Of a stretch of DNA of 64,000 nt, positions 51,922 to 61,209 are shown one piece after another. The stretch comes from Vitreoscilla filiformis. Its GTDB lineage: Bacteria > Pseudomonadota > Gammaproteobacteria > Burkholderiales > Burkholderiaceae_C. The notes below the pieces were generated by a model. That model was not told where the DNA came from. It worked only from the letters and a program-made list of their open reading frames with translations, and ran no database searches. The first letter of the stretch is position 1. Each line of letters opens with the position of its first letter. The translations under genes were made by a program, and so were the position numbers. Location: positions 186,001-250,000 of the forward strand of contig NZ_CP022423.1 of assembly GCF_002222655.1 (NCBI RefSeq). Direction: 5' to 3'.

Positions 51922-52713
51922 ATGAGCGATGAACTTGAAGCCGAACCGCGCAGCCCACGCGGCATTCAGAGCATTGAAGTGGGCGGGCAGCTCTTGCTGG
52001 CCCTGGCGCACGCCGGGCGGCCCCTGCCGCTGAAGGACTTGGCGCGGGAAGCTGGCATGGCCGCAGCCAAAGCGCACCCGTACTTGGTGAGCTTCCAGAA
52101 AATCGGCCTGGTGGCGCAGGACGGCGGCAGCGGCCACTACGGCCTCGGGCCGCTGGCGCTGCAACTGGGCCTCATCAGCCTTCAGCAGTACGACCCAGTG
52201 CGCCTGGCCACGCCCTTGATTGAGGAGCTGGCCCTCAGCACGCAAGCCACGGTGGCGATTGCCGTTTGGGGCAACCGGGGGCCGACGCTGGTGCGCATCG
52301 CCGAAGCGCCGACGCCGGTGCATGTAAGCATGCGCCACGGCACGGTGATGAGCCTGCGGGACACGGCTTCGGGCCGCTTATTCGCTGCCTTGATGCCCGC
52401 CGCCGACGTCGCTGCCGCGTGGCCGGCGGACGAAGCCCCGCGTGATGCGGCGCTAGAGGCCGAGCTGGTGCAGATTCGCCGCGAAGGCGTGGCGCGGGTG
52501 GTGGGCACCGCCGTGCCGGGCGTGAGCGCCGTGGCGGTGCCGGTGTTCGATGGCAGCGGGCGGCTGGTGTTGAGCCTCACGGCCATCGGCCCCGCTGCGA
52601 TGTTTGATGCCGAGCCGAGTGGCCCGGTGTGCAGCGCCCTGCGGCTGGCAGCCGAAGGTTTGTCGGTGCAATTGGGCTGGCGCGCTGGTGGCGCCAGCGA
52701 ACGTCGCGGCTGA
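51922..52713 (+). CDS. IclR-family transcriptional regulator
   Basis: A 263-residue regulator. The N-terminal winged helix (about 12-75) contains RGIQSIEVGGQLLLALAHAG, then LKDLAREAGMAAAKAHPYLV and GLVAQDGGSGHYGLG. The C-terminal effector domain (about 90-255) contains TQATVAIAVWG, then RHGTVMSLRDTASGRLFAA. IclR proteins bind a small carboxylate or aromatic effector and often control the divergent catabolic operon, here the MBL–monooxygenase–FAH genes. No clear ribosome site stands out before the ATG at 51922. Confidence 0.92.
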   Translation: MSDELEAEPRSPRGIQSIEVGGQLLLALAHAGRPLPLKDLAREAGMAAAKAHPYLVSFQKIGLVAQDGGSGHYGLGPLALQLGLISLQQYDPVRLATPLIEELALSTQATVAIAVWGNRGPTLVRIAEAPTPVHVSMRHGTVMSLRDTASGRLFAALMPAADVAAAWPADEAPRDAALEAELVQIRREGVARVVGTAVPGVSAVAVPVFDGSGRLVLSLTAIGPAAMFDAEPSGPVCSALRLAAEGLSVQLGWRAGGASERRG

Positions 52714-52714
52714 A

Positions 52715-53491
52715 TCAGGCGCTGGCCGCAGAGGCCAGCGCGTTGTCCGTGGCCGCTTGGGCGCGGCTCAAACGGCGGTTGATGAGGTTGCGCATGTTGC
52801 CCAGGGAAATTTGGTGCGCATGCAACAAGCCCAGCAGGCCGGAGCGTTGCAGGGTGGCCAACTCGGTGTCGGACAGCTTGTTGAGCTTGTCCTCGTCCAG
52901 CATCAGGAAACCATCCACCGAGAACGACGAGCCATCCGACAGCGTCGCGTCAAAGCGACGCGGCACCAACAGGCCCAGCTCCAGCAAACGCACACAGCCC
53001 AAACGGGTGCGCTCGATTTCGATCTCCAACTGCTTCACGAACTCGTGCAACTCTTTGAGCATCGGCACGGGCTCGCCGGCAGCGTCGAACAACGGCTCGC
53101 CCTGTTCGGTGGACAGGTTCGGTGCCGCCTCGTCAAAACACATGGCGTACTGATCGCCCTCAACCTTAGACAGCGTGAAGGGATAGGCGCGCAGCATCGC
53201 CGGCACATACGCCGCATCCCAGCGGCCATCCTGCCAGAACAGGTTCTCGCCAGGGTTCAGGCCGAACACGGCCACCGGCAGGGCTTGGGCTTGGCCGTTC
53301 GCGTCCTTGCCAGACGGCAGGAACACGATGGGGTACGTCTTGCAGGCGTCCGCAAACTCGGAGCCCGCGATGAAAAAAGCGTTCAAGCCTGCGCCCGCCG
53401 CCAACGGGTTGACGTCGCGGCGCAGCTTGAGGTGTTGGTGTTTTTTCCGGTCGAGCATCACCGGCTGGCGATGCAGTTCAGCATTGATCAT
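52715..53491 (-). CDS. SapC-family protein
   Basis: A 258-residue protein of the SapC family, named after a gene linked to an S-layer locus. Signature parts are MLDRKKHQHLKLR near the start, then YPIVFLPSG, ALPVAVFGLNPGENLFWQDG, WDAAYVPAMLRAYPF and GFLMLDEDKLNKLSD. No signal peptide is evident. Function is unknown. Its ATG overlaps the stop of the CorC-like gene by 4 nt, so the two are translationally coupled. It is convergent with the IclR gene (about 1 nt apart). Confidence 0.88.
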   Translation of the reverse strand: MINAELHRQPVMLDRKKHQHLKLRRDVNPLAAGAGLNAFFIAGSEFADACKTYPIVFLPSGKDANGQAQALPVAVFGLNPGENLFWQDGRWDAAYVPAMLRAYPFTLSKVEGDQYAMCFDEAAPNLSTEQGEPLFDAAGEPVPMLKELHEFVKQLEIEIERTRLGCVRLLELGLLVPRRFDATLSDGSSFSVDGFLMLDEDKLNKLSDTELATLQRSGLLGLLHAHQISLGNMRNLINRRLSRAQAATDNALASAASA

Positions 53492-54795
53492 TGAGGTTCT
53501 CCTGCAAGTGGAGGATGTCGGCTGGCCAGCACCTTGTCGATGCGCTTGCCGTCCATGTCCACGACTTCAAAACGCCAGCCCGCCCATTCCACGGTGTCCG
53601 TGGTTTTGGGCAGGCGCCCCAGCAACAGCATCACCATGCCGGCCAGGGTGTTGTAACGGCCCCGGTCTTCTTCGGGCAGTTCTTTGATGTCCAAGCGGTC
53701 TTTCAGCTCTGGCACGGGCATGAGGCCGTCGATGAGCCACGAGCCATCCTCGCGCTGCACCGCCCAAGCATCCTCGCTGCTTTCGTTGCCGAATTCACCG
53801 GCGATGGCTTCGAGCACGTCGCGCACGGTGATCATGCCTTGCACGGCACCATACTCATCCACCACAAACACCAGCTCGGCGCCCGAAGCGCGCAGGTTCT
53901 CCAGCAGCTCCATGCCCGACAGGGTTTCCGGAACAAACACCGGCGGCGCAATCAACTCGATCAAGCTGGTGAAACGCTGTTCGGCCATTGGCTTGATGAG
54001 GCTGTGCGAGGCCACCACGCCAATGACGTCGTCCAACCCTCCCCGGCACACCGGGTAGCGTGCATGTTCTTCTTCGGCGATGACGTGCAGCACTTCTTCG
54101 ATGGGCGCGTTGGCGTCGAGCCAGCGGATTTCAGCACGCGGCAACATCATGGAACCGATCTGCCGATCGTCCAGCCGGAACACGTTGCGCACCATCTGGT
54201 GCTCTTGCGCCTCGATCACACCGGCATCCAGCCCTTCTTCGAGGCTGGCGGCGATTTCCTCCTCGGTCACACTGCGGCTGGGGCCGCCTCGGATGCCCAG
54301 CAAACGCAGGATCGCATCGGTACACGCCGCCAACACGAACACCACCGGACGCGTGGCCACGGAGAGCCACTGCATGGGCCGCGCCACCAGAGCGGCCACG
54401 GTTTCTGGGTACATCTGGCCCAAACGCTTGGGCACCAGCTCGCCAAAAATGATGCTGAGGATGGTGATGATCACCACCACAACAGCGGTCGAAGCCACTT
54501 CGATAGCATCGACGGACACGGTGGGCATTTGCGCTTGGAACCACGTCGACAGCGGCCCGGAAAACGCTGCATCCCCCACGATGCCGTTGAGCACCCCGAT
54601 GGACGTGATGCCAATCTGCACCGTGGAGAGGAACTTGGTGGGGTTGTCGTGCAGCATGATGGCGGCTTGAGCGCCACCGCTGCCCGCTTCCATCATCACT
54701 TGAAGCCGCGCTTTTCGGCTGGCCGACAGCGCCATCTCAGACATGGCGAAGACGCCGTTGAGGAAAATGAGGAAGGTCAGTAGGGCAACGTCCAT
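53488..54795 (-). CDS. CNNM/CorC/HlyC-type membrane protein with CBS pair
   Basis: A 435-residue protein. The N-terminal CNNM (DUF21) membrane domain has about four hydrophobic segments and GVFAMSEMALSASRKARLQ. A CBS pair follows (about 205-330, FRLDDRQIGSMMLPRAEIRW and MITVRDVLEAIAGEF). The C-terminal CorC_HlyC domain carries DGSWLIDGLMPVPELKD. Such proteins are linked to magnesium/cobalt efflux or tolerance; haemolysin annotations are usually unfounded. The ATG at 54795 is chosen over upstream starts because it begins the membrane domain. It is divergent from apaH. Confidence 0.91.
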   Translation of the reverse strand: MDVALLTFLIFLNGVFAMSEMALSASRKARLQVMMEAGSGGAQAAIMLHDNPTKFLSTVQIGITSIGVLNGIVGDAAFSGPLSTWFQAQMPTVSVDAIEVASTAVVVVIITILSIIFGELVPKRLGQMYPETVAALVARPMQWLSVATRPVVFVLAACTDAILRLLGIRGGPSRSVTEEEIAASLEEGLDAGVIEAQEHQMVRNVFRLDDRQIGSMMLPRAEIRWLDANAPIEEVLHVIAEEEHARYPVCRGGLDDVIGVVASHSLIKPMAEQRFTSLIELIAPPVFVPETLSGMELLENLRASGAELVFVVDEYGAVQGMITVRDVLEAIAGEFGNESSEDAWAVQREDGSWLIDGLMPVPELKDRLDIKELPEEDRGRYNTLAGMVMLLLGRLPKTTDTVEWAGWRFEVVDMDGKRIDKVLASRHPPLAGEPQ

Positions 54796-54867
54796 GACAG
54801 GCGGCCCCGGTTGACCGTGCCGCTCGTGGGTAAAAAGATGGGGGGCGAGCGTAGCAGAATCCCACCC

Positions 54868-55698
54868 ATGCATTACCTGATTGGCGATTTACAAGGCTGT
54901 TGCGACGCTTTCGAGCGACTTTTGGCGGAAATCGATTTTTCGCCTTCCCGTGATCGGCTGCATGTGCTGGGTGATTTGGTGAACCGAGGGCCGGCGTCGC
55001 TGCCCACGCTGGAGCGGCTGCGTGGGCTGGGCGACGCGGTGACGTGCCTGCTGGGCAACCACGATCTGCACCTGCTGGCGGTGGCCCATGGCGTGCGCCG
55101 CCCGCACCGCAGTGACACGCTGGAAGCCATCCTCACCAGCCCCGCCCGCGACGGCTGGTTGGAGTGGCTGCGCCAGCACAAACTCGCGGACAGTGCGTGC
55201 GGCTGGCTCACCGTTCACGCAGGGATCGTCCCGCAGTGGGATGTGGCACGCACCCTGCGTTTGGCGGCTGAAGTGGAAACCATGCTGCGCAGCGACGCGC
55301 TGCCGCATTTCCTCGAAGTGATGTACGGCAACGAACCCAGCCGCTGGGATGAGGGGTTGATGGGGGTGTCGCGCTGGCGTTTCATCGTCAATGTGCTGAC
55401 GCGCCTGCGCTTCTGCGCCGCCGATGGCACGCTGGAGTTCACCACCAAGGACGGCGCCGACGCCGCACCAGCGGGTTTTGCGCCATGGTTTGAGCACCCC
55501 GAACGGGCCAGCCGAGGGCAACCGGTGGCGTTTGGGCACTGGTCCACCCTGGGGCTGATCAACCGGCCGGATTTGCTGACCATCGACACCGGTTGTGTCT
55601 GGGGCGGCACGCTGACGGCGGTGCGGATCGATGGCGGACGGCGCGAGGTGGTGCAGGTGGCCTGCACGCAAGCCCAGCGTCCGGGGGGGACGGCGTGA
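54868..55698 (+). CDS. apaH: Bis(5'-nucleosyl)-tetraphosphatase, symmetrical
   Basis: A 276-residue ApaH, a calcineurin-like phosphoesterase that splits Ap4A to two ADP and can decap Np4-capped RNA. Metal motifs are visible in order: MHYLIGDLQGC (Asp), HVLGDLVNRGP, CLLGNHDLHLLAV, WLTVHAGIVPQWD and AFGHWSTLGL. The start at 54868 matches the family N-terminus; an upstream in-frame codon would add 19 unrelated residues. The tRNA-Ser gene follows 49 nt downstream. Confidence 0.95.
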   Translation: MHYLIGDLQGCCDAFERLLAEIDFSPSRDRLHVLGDLVNRGPASLPTLERLRGLGDAVTCLLGNHDLHLLAVAHGVRRPHRSDTLEAILTSPARDGWLEWLRQHKLADSACGWLTVHAGIVPQWDVARTLRLAAEVETMLRSDALPHFLEVMYGNEPSRWDEGLMGVSRWRFIVNVLTRLRFCAADGTLEFTTKDGADAAPAGFAPWFEHPERASRGQPVAFGHWSTLGLINRPDLLTIDTGCVWGGTLTAVRIDGGRREVVQVACTQAQRPGGTA

Positions 55699-55747
55699 AA
55701 ATTGCGTCATAATCCTGCCCTGCTCGCACTGGCGAGCCCAGACATCC

Positions 55748-55835
55748 GGAGGCTTGGGGGAGTGGTTTAACCCAACAGTCTTGAAAACTGTCGACGGGCA
55801 ACCGTCCGTGAGTTCGAATCTCACAGCCTCCGCCA
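55748..55835 (+). tRNA. tRNA-Ser(UGA)
   Basis: An 88-nt serine tRNA. The acceptor stem is GGAGGCT paired with AGCCTCC, followed by the discriminator G and an encoded CCA (55833-55835). The anticodon TGA is at 55782-55784 in the loop CTTGAAA, closed by CAGT/ACTG. The T arm GTGAG-TTCGAAT-CTCAC and a long variable arm typical of class II tRNAs are present. CATAAT at 55708-55713 is a possible -10 box. Confidence 0.96.
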
Positions 55836-55836
55836 C

Positions 55837-55874
55837 AAAAAAGCCCAAGTTGTTGATTCACTTGGGCTTTTTTT
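55837..55874 (+). terminator. Intrinsic terminator after tRNA-Ser
   Basis: A 10-bp stem AAGCCCAAGT (55841-55850) with ACTTGGGCTT (55860-55869) is followed by a run of T to 55874. It is preceded by a run of A, so it could work in both directions. It lies directly behind the tRNA. Confidence 0.93.
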
Positions 55875-56028
55875 CGTCTAAGCAGTTCGGCCTCTTCAAA
55901 AAATGACAGGTCAAGCCCCATCAGGCCGTCATGCTAGGGGGGTGTTCGCGGTCACCCCAAGCTTTTGATGCCCCCCAAGATGGAGCGGTTTACCATTCGA
56001 TGCATCCAATTGATCGAGGAGCCACCTC

Positions 56029-59000
56029 ATGGGCATCACTGTGTACGGTACCGCTGGCAACAACACCTTACAAGGAAGTACAGGCAACGATTCGTTGATC
56101 GGCTTGGCGGGCCATGATTTACTCAACGGCAATGTGGGTGCAGATACCCTGATCGGTGGTTTCGGTAATGACACTTATGTGGTGGATTCAACCGCTGATC
56201 GCCTAACTGAACGGCTCAATCAAGGCACGGATCTCGTGCGCAGCACCGTATCGTGGCAACTGGGCAGCAATTTTGAAAACCTGGCACTGTGGGGTACTGC
56301 CAACATCAAAGGGATTGGCAACAACGCCAAAAATATCATTTACGGTAACTCTGGCGCCAATGAACTCAATGGCAACGGGGGTATCGATACCCTGTTCGGT
56401 GGATTGGGCAATGACACCTATGTGGTGGACACTTCCGCCGACCGGGTGATAGAAAAACGCAACGCAGGCATTGATTTGGTGCTCAGTAGTCAGTCATTTA
56501 CCCTGACCAACTACGTCGAAAACCTGACATTAACAGGCACGAAGGCCATCAAGGGTAGCGGCAACAGTGCCAATAATGTTCTTACCGGAAATGCGGCAGC
56601 CAATCAGCTCAATGGCAATGGCGGCCAAGACACCCTCATCGGTGGCCTGGGTAATGACACCTACGTTGTCGATTCCCTCTCCGATGTCGTGACCGAGGCC
56701 GGGGGCACAGATCTGATTCAAGCGTCGGTGTCCTACACGCTGGCCGCCAACGGCGTCGAAAACCTCACCCTGACCGGAATCTCCGCCCTGAACGGCACGG
56801 GCAACACCAGCGCTAACGTCATCACCGGGAACACCGCTGCCAACCGCTTGGACGGTGGTGCCGGCAGTGACACCCTCATCGGTGGCACCGGTAATGACAC
56901 CTACGTTGTCGATTCCCTCTCCGATGTCGTGACCGAGGCCGGGGGCACAGATCTGATTCAAGCGTCGGTGTCCTACACGCTGGCCACCAACGGCGTCGAA
57001 AACCTCACCCTGACCGGTGTCACAGATCTGAACGGCACGGGCAACGCCAGCGCCAACGTAATCACCGGCAACACGGGTGCCAACCGCCTGGAGGGGGGGG
57101 CCGGTAACGACAGCCTGTCCGGCGCTGCTGGCACGGACACCCTGATCGGCGGTGCGGGCAACGACACTTATTCGGTGGATTCCACCAGCGATATCGTCAC
57201 CGAAGTGGCGGGCGAAGGCGTCGATCTGATCCAAGCGTCGGTGTCCTACACGCTGACCGCCAACGGCGTCGAAAACCTCACCCTGACCGGGACCTCTGCC
57301 CTGAACGGCACGGGCAACACCAGCGCCAACGTGATCACCGGCAACGCCGGTGCCAACACCCTGGCGAGCGGTGGGGGCGTCGACACGCTGGTGGGTGCCG
57401 CCGGTGCCGATGTTTTCACCCTCGTGGACAGCGATTTGACTGCCCTGACCACCAGCAGCGGCGCCGCCATGTCCATCGACGGGGGCGCCGATTGGGACAC
57501 CTTGACCCTCGCCACCACCACCGCCACTTTGCTGGATTTGGTGGCCATCACCGATGCCACTGGCTCGGGAACGGCACGGTTGCAAAACATCCAAACAGTG
57601 AACTTGGGGGCCAGCGGCGCGCAGCAACTGGCCCTGCAAGCGCAGGATGTGGTGTCCTTGGCCAGCAGCAATGTGCTGAACAGTGGCAACGCCAGCAGTT
57701 TGGGATGGAGTAATGGCAGCTACAGCCTGTCGGCCAGCGAAAGCCGCTACCAGCTTGTGATTGAAGGCTCCGCACAGGACGAAGTGCTCAAGAGCACGCT
57801 GGACAGCAGCAGTAACGGCGAATGGGCGTTTGTGGGTACCTTGAATCAAGGAGGCACCACCTACGACGTCTACAACGATGTGGGAGGCACCGCCCAGATC
57901 ATCGTGAACGCTGCCGTGCAGTTCAACAGTGGACTGGTTCACATCACTCCGGCGACGGTGACGCTGTCGGCCCTAGAGGCCACCAGCGGCGGGTTCGTTA
58001 TCCGTGGTTTGTCGGCTGGCGAGAAGAACGGCTGGTCGGTGTCCTCGGCGGGGGATGTCAATGGCGATGGGTTGGCCGATTTGATCGTCGGCGCGCCAGC
58101 CAGCGACCCCAGCGGGGGCGATGGCGCCGGACGCAGCTATGTGGTGTTCGGCAAAACGAACAGCACAGCGGTCAATGTTTCAACGTTGACTTCGGGCACC
58201 AACAGCGAAGGCTTCGTCATCAATGGGCAGGCACTGTCTTCGGCTGCGGGATGGTCGGTTTCCGATGCAGGAGATGTCAATGGGGATGGCTTGGCCGATG
58301 TCATCGTCGGATCGCCAGGGGGAGCCCCCAGTTTTTCGCGCATTGGCGCCGGGCGCAGCTATGTGGTGTTTGGCACAACAGCGAGTTCTGCACTGGATTT
58401 GTCCGTCCTGACAGCAGGCAGCAGCACCCAGGGTTTCGTGATCAACGGACAAACCACCGGTGACCTGAGCGGCTACTCGGTCTCATCGGCGGGTGATGTG
58501 AACGGCGATGGGTTGGATGACCTGATCGTTGGCGCGTACCAAAGTGACCCCAATGGTCAGTCGGGCGCCGGGCGCAGCTACGTGGTGTTCGGCAAGACCG
58601 GTGGCAGTGTGGTGGAAGTCTCCAGCCTCACGGCGGGCACCAGTACAACCGGGTTTGTCATCAACGGCGAAGCTGCCGATGACAAGAGCGGGTTCTCGGT
58701 CTCGGCTGCCGGCGATGTGAACGGCGACGGCCTGGCCGATCTGATCATCGGCGGCCATTCCACCGATGCCACGGGCGCCGACGCAGGACGGAGCTACGTG
58801 GTGTTCGGCAAAACGGACGGATCGGTGGTCAATGCCAGCGACCTGGCGACCGGGAACAGCACCGCCGGCTTCGTGATCGATGGTGCCTCCAGCAGCGAAC
58901 TCAGCGGCTGGGCGGTGTCGGATGCCGGGGATGTCAACGGTGACGGCCTCGCCGACCTGATCGTCAGCGCCTCGTGCGACCCCGTGAACAGCACCCAAAC

Positions 59001-60069
59001 GGGGCGCAGTTATGTGGTGTTCGGGAAAACGGGGGGGGCCATCGTAGAACTGTCGGATCTCACGGCGGGCACTGGCAGCGGCGGCTTCGTCATCCGAGGG
59101 GAAACCACGGGCGACTGGACGGGTTATGCCGTGTCCTCTGCCGGCGACGTGAACGGCGATGGCTTGGACGACCTCATCGTTGGTGCGCATGGCGCAGACG
59201 CCGAAGCCGGCACCAGCTACGTGGTTTACGGCAAAACTGGGGGGGCGGTGGTCGAACTGTCGTCCCTGACATCCGGCATGAGCAGCGCGGGGTTTGTGAT
59301 CAGCGGTGGAGCCAGTGCGGATTGGAGCGGCTATTCGGTTTCGACCGCCGGCGACGTGAACGGGGACGGGGACGGCTTTGATGATTTGATCGTCAGCTCG
59401 CCCTATGCCGATACCTCGGCAGGCAGCGATGCGGGCGTCAGCTACATCGTCTTCGGCGGTGCCGATGCCATGACGCAGTGGGTGTTCGACTCCCGAGACG
59501 GCGACGCCATCGGCACCTCATCCGCCGAATCGCTGACCGGCACCAGCGGCAACAACCAGATCGTCGCCGGGGCGGGTGATGACACCCTGACCGGCGCCGG
59601 CGGGGCCGACGTGCTTTACGGCGGCGCCGGCAATGACGTGATCGTGCTCAACGCCAGCAACGTCACCGCCCTCGGGCAGACGGGCGGCAGCCAAGCGGTC
59701 ATGCGGGTGGATGGCGGCACGGGCATCGATACGCTGCGCATCGACGGGGCGGGCATCACCCTCAACCTCACCCCCCTCAAGACCCCCGTCATTCAGAACA
59801 TCGACATCGTCGATCTGACAGGCTCTGGCAACAACGTCTTGACGCTGTCGGTGCTGGATGTGCTGCAACTGGGCGCAGCCAATACCTTCAGCACGGCTGG
59901 CCGGCAACAACTGATGGTGTCCGGTGACGCTGGGGACTCGGTGACGCTGTCAGACAGCGGCAATTGGAGTGTGGCGGGCAGTTTGTCCTATGGTGGGCAG
60001 AGTTACACCCTCTACAACCACAACAGCTCGGCCGCCCAATTGCTCATCGACACCGATTTGCTGCCTTAA
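56029..60069 (+). CDS. Large RTX protein with a seven-repeat FG-GAP beta-propeller
   Basis: A 1346-residue, strongly Gly/Asn/Asp/Thr-rich and acidic protein. Residues about 1-480 are five long RTX-like repeats of roughly 80 residues, each with GNDTYxVD, a TDLIQASVSYTL-like strand and ENLTLTG. Residues about 480-650 form a beta-rich link. Residues about 654-1144 hold seven FG-GAP repeats with SSAGDVNGDGLADLIVGAP-type calcium loops, which would make one seven-bladed integrin-like propeller. A second RTX block (DDTLTGAGGADVLYGG, 1184-1208) and a C-terminal tail follow. No signal peptide is present, so type I secretion is likely, with calcium-driven folding outside. Type I secretion genes are not in the window. 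The start has GAGGAG about eight bases upstream. Confidence 0.92.
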   Translation: MGITVYGTAGNNTLQGSTGNDSLIGLAGHDLLNGNVGADTLIGGFGNDTYVVDSTADRLTERLNQGTDLVRSTVSWQLGSNFENLALWGTANIKGIGNNAKNIIYGNSGANELNGNGGIDTLFGGLGNDTYVVDTSADRVIEKRNAGIDLVLSSQSFTLTNYVENLTLTGTKAIKGSGNSANNVLTGNAAANQLNGNGGQDTLIGGLGNDTYVVDSLSDVVTEAGGTDLIQASVSYTLAANGVENLTLTGISALNGTGNTSANVITGNTAANRLDGGAGSDTLIGGTGNDTYVVDSLSDVVTEAGGTDLIQASVSYTLATNGVENLTLTGVTDLNGTGNASANVITGNTGANRLEGGAGNDSLSGAAGTDTLIGGAGNDTYSVDSTSDIVTEVAGEGVDLIQASVSYTLTANGVENLTLTGTSALNGTGNTSANVITGNAGANTLASGGGVDTLVGAAGADVFTLVDSDLTALTTSSGAAMSIDGGADWDTLTLATTTATLLDLVAITDATGSGTARLQNIQTVNLGASGAQQLALQAQDVVSLASSNVLNSGNASSLGWSNGSYSLSASESRYQLVIEGSAQDEVLKSTLDSSSNGEWAFVGTLNQGGTTYDVYNDVGGTAQIIVNAAVQFNSGLVHITPATVTLSALEATSGGFVIRGLSAGEKNGWSVSSAGDVNGDGLADLIVGAPASDPSGGDGAGRSYVVFGKTNSTAVNVSTLTSGTNSEGFVINGQALSSAAGWSVSDAGDVNGDGLADVIVGSPGGAPSFSRIGAGRSYVVFGTTASSALDLSVLTAGSSTQGFVINGQTTGDLSGYSVSSAGDVNGDGLDDLIVGAYQSDPNGQSGAGRSYVVFGKTGGSVVEVSSLTAGTSTTGFVINGEAADDKSGFSVSAAGDVNGDGLADLIIGGHSTDATGADAGRSYVVFGKTDGSVVNASDLATGNSTAGFVIDGASSSELSGWAVSDAGDVNGDGLADLIVSASCDPVNSTQTGRSYVVFGKTGGAIVELSDLTAGTGSGGFVIRGETTGDWTGYAVSSAGDVNGDGLDDLIVGAHGADAEAGTSYVVYGKTGGAVVELSSLTSGMSSAGFVISGGASADWSGYSVSTAGDVNGDGDGFDDLIVSSPYADTSAGSDAGVSYIVFGGADAMTQWVFDSRDGDAIGTSSAESLTGTSGNNQIVAGAGDDTLTGAGGADVLYGGAGNDVIVLNASNVTALGQTGGSQAVMRVDGGTGIDTLRIDGAGITLNLTPLKTPVIQNIDIVDLTGSGNNVLTLSVLDVLQLGAANTFSTAGRQQLMVSGDAGDSVTLSDSGNWSVAGSLSYGGQSYTLYNHNSSAAQLLIDTDLLP
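56651..57017 (+). repeat. Near-identical 240-bp direct repeat within the RTX gene
   Basis: The stretch 56651-56777 recurs at 56891-57017 with only about one base change, exactly 240 nt (80 codons) apart. The sequence between and after shows the same 240-nt period with more divergence. This indicates recent unit duplication or gene conversion in the RTX array. Confidence 0.9.
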
Positions 60070-60096
60070 CGCCGCAGGTGCGCCAGCCCGCCGGGT

Positions 60097-60531
60097 TCAC
60101 ATCGAATCCGGCGATCCCTCAGAGGATGAGAAAAACCCACCGCCACGCGGTGGGCGACTTTGCCCCAGCCGTCGGGCCAGGGCGGCACTGGCGCTAATCA
60201 CCATTTCAACCGCCACCCGATCCACAGGCTGGGTGAAGCGACAGCGCAAGGTGCGTGGCCCCCGCCCGACGCCATCCAGCGGCGGCAAACCGGGGGGTAA
60301 TTGGCTGCCGTTGAAAATCTGCAAGTTGGCGTGCGCCTTGTGCGGCACGATGGCTGCGAACACCACGTCATGCACCGAAAACACCAAGTTGCCCCACTTG
60401 ACGGCCTCCATCACGTCGGGCGCAGCGTTGCGGATGGCGGCCTGCAACGCCTCGCAGGTTGGGCGCTGCCCAGGCGTCAGAAAATCGAACCAGGCAGCGA
60501 CCAGGGCTTTGGGGCGGGCAGCGGATCTCAT
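60097..60531 (-). CDS. DUF1801-family protein
   Basis: A frame of 144 residues. The DUF1801 core spans about residues 10-120, with DFLTPGQRPTCEALQAAIRN, then APDVMEAVKWGNLVFSVHD, VVFAAIVPHKAHANLQIFNG and LRCRFTQPVDR. The family (YdhG/YdeI-like, iron-sulfur-scaffold-like fold) has no settled function. The last about 25 residues (RRLGQSRPPRGGGFFSSSEG and on) look non-conserved and are encoded across a perfect terminator hairpin. The frame ends 27 nt from the RTX gene stop. Confidence 0.85.
   Translation of the reverse strand: MRSAARPKALVAAWFDFLTPGQRPTCEALQAAIRNAAPDVMEAVKWGNLVFSVHDVVFAAIVPHKAHANLQIFNGSQLPPGLPPLDGVGRGPRTLRCRFTQPVDRVAVEMVISASAALARRLGQSRPPRGGGFFSSSEGSPDSM
60131..60154 (-). terminator. 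Intrinsic terminator overlapping the 3' end of the DUF1801 gene
   Basis: CCCACCG (60136-60142) pairs with CGGTGGG (60148-60154) around a 5-nt loop. On the minus strand five T follow. It is about 32 nt before the DUF1801 stop codon, so termination here would truncate the message before the stop. Confidence 0.75.
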
Positions 60532-60591
60532 GTCGGTGCGGACTCCTTTGTCAGCTACAAGAAAGTGGCCATTGTGCGTCTTCTGCCGCCG

Positions 60592-61161
60592 TCACGTCTT
60601 GGGCAGGGTGACACCGCGTTGCCCTTGGTACTTGCCACCCCGATCGCGGTAGCTGGTCTCACACACTTCGTCGGACTCGAAGAACAGCACCTGGGCGCAA
60701 CCTTCTCCCGCATAGATCTTGGCAGGCAGCGGGGTGGTGTTGGAAAACTCCAGCGTCACATACCCCTCCCATTCGGGTTCAAACGGCGTGACGTTCACGA
60801 TGATGCCGCAGCGCGCATACGTGCTTTTCCCTAGGCAGATCGTCAGCACATTGCGCGGGATGCGGAAGTATTCCACCGTGCGGGCCAGCGCAAAACTGTT
60901 GGGCGGAATGATGCAGACGTCACTTTCGATCGAGACAAAACTTTTCTCGTCGAAGTTCTTGGGATCCACCACCGTTGAGTGGATGTTGGTGAAGATCTTG
61001 AATTCGCGGGCACAGCGGATGTCGTAGCCGTAGCTGGACGTGCCATAGCTGACGATCTTCTGGCCATCGGCTGCGTGGCGCACTTGCCCTGGCTCGAACG
61101 GCTCGATCATGCCGTGCTGTTCGGCCATGCGGCGGATCCACTTGTCACTCTTGATGCTCAT
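60592..61161 (-). CDS. dcd: dCTP deaminase
   Basis: A 189-residue Dcd, which deaminates dCTP to dUTP for dTMP synthesis. [60 protein letters not shown] and [20 protein letters not shown] are typical. These cover the substrate-binding Ser/Arg and the catalytic Glu. The start at 61161 gives the standard length. It is followed by the DUF1801 gene on the same strand. Confidence 0.97.
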   Translation of the reverse strand: MSIKSDKWIRRMAEQHGMIEPFEPGQVRHAADGQKIVSYGTSSYGYDIRCAREFKIFTNIHSTVVDPKNFDEKSFVSIESDVCIIPPNSFALARTVEYFRIPRNVLTICLGKSTYARCGIIVNVTPFEPEWEGYVTLEFSNTTPLPAKIYAGEGCAQVLFFESDEVCETSYRDRGGKYQGQRGVTLPKT

Positions 61162-61209
61162 GCAAACTGCCCCGAGAGAAACCTGGGCATTCTAGGGGCC
61201 CAGCGTCTG

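Noticed and set aside
55748..55835. tRNA-Ser as the attachment site of the AT-rich tract
   Set aside because: About 6.7 kb of ordinary high-GC genes separate them, and no repeat of the tRNA 3' end was seen near 62.5 kb.
56029..59500. Repeats in the RTX gene as a CRISPR array
   Set aside because: The repeats are long, in frame and encode calcium-binding protein repeats. They are not short palindromic units with unique spacers.
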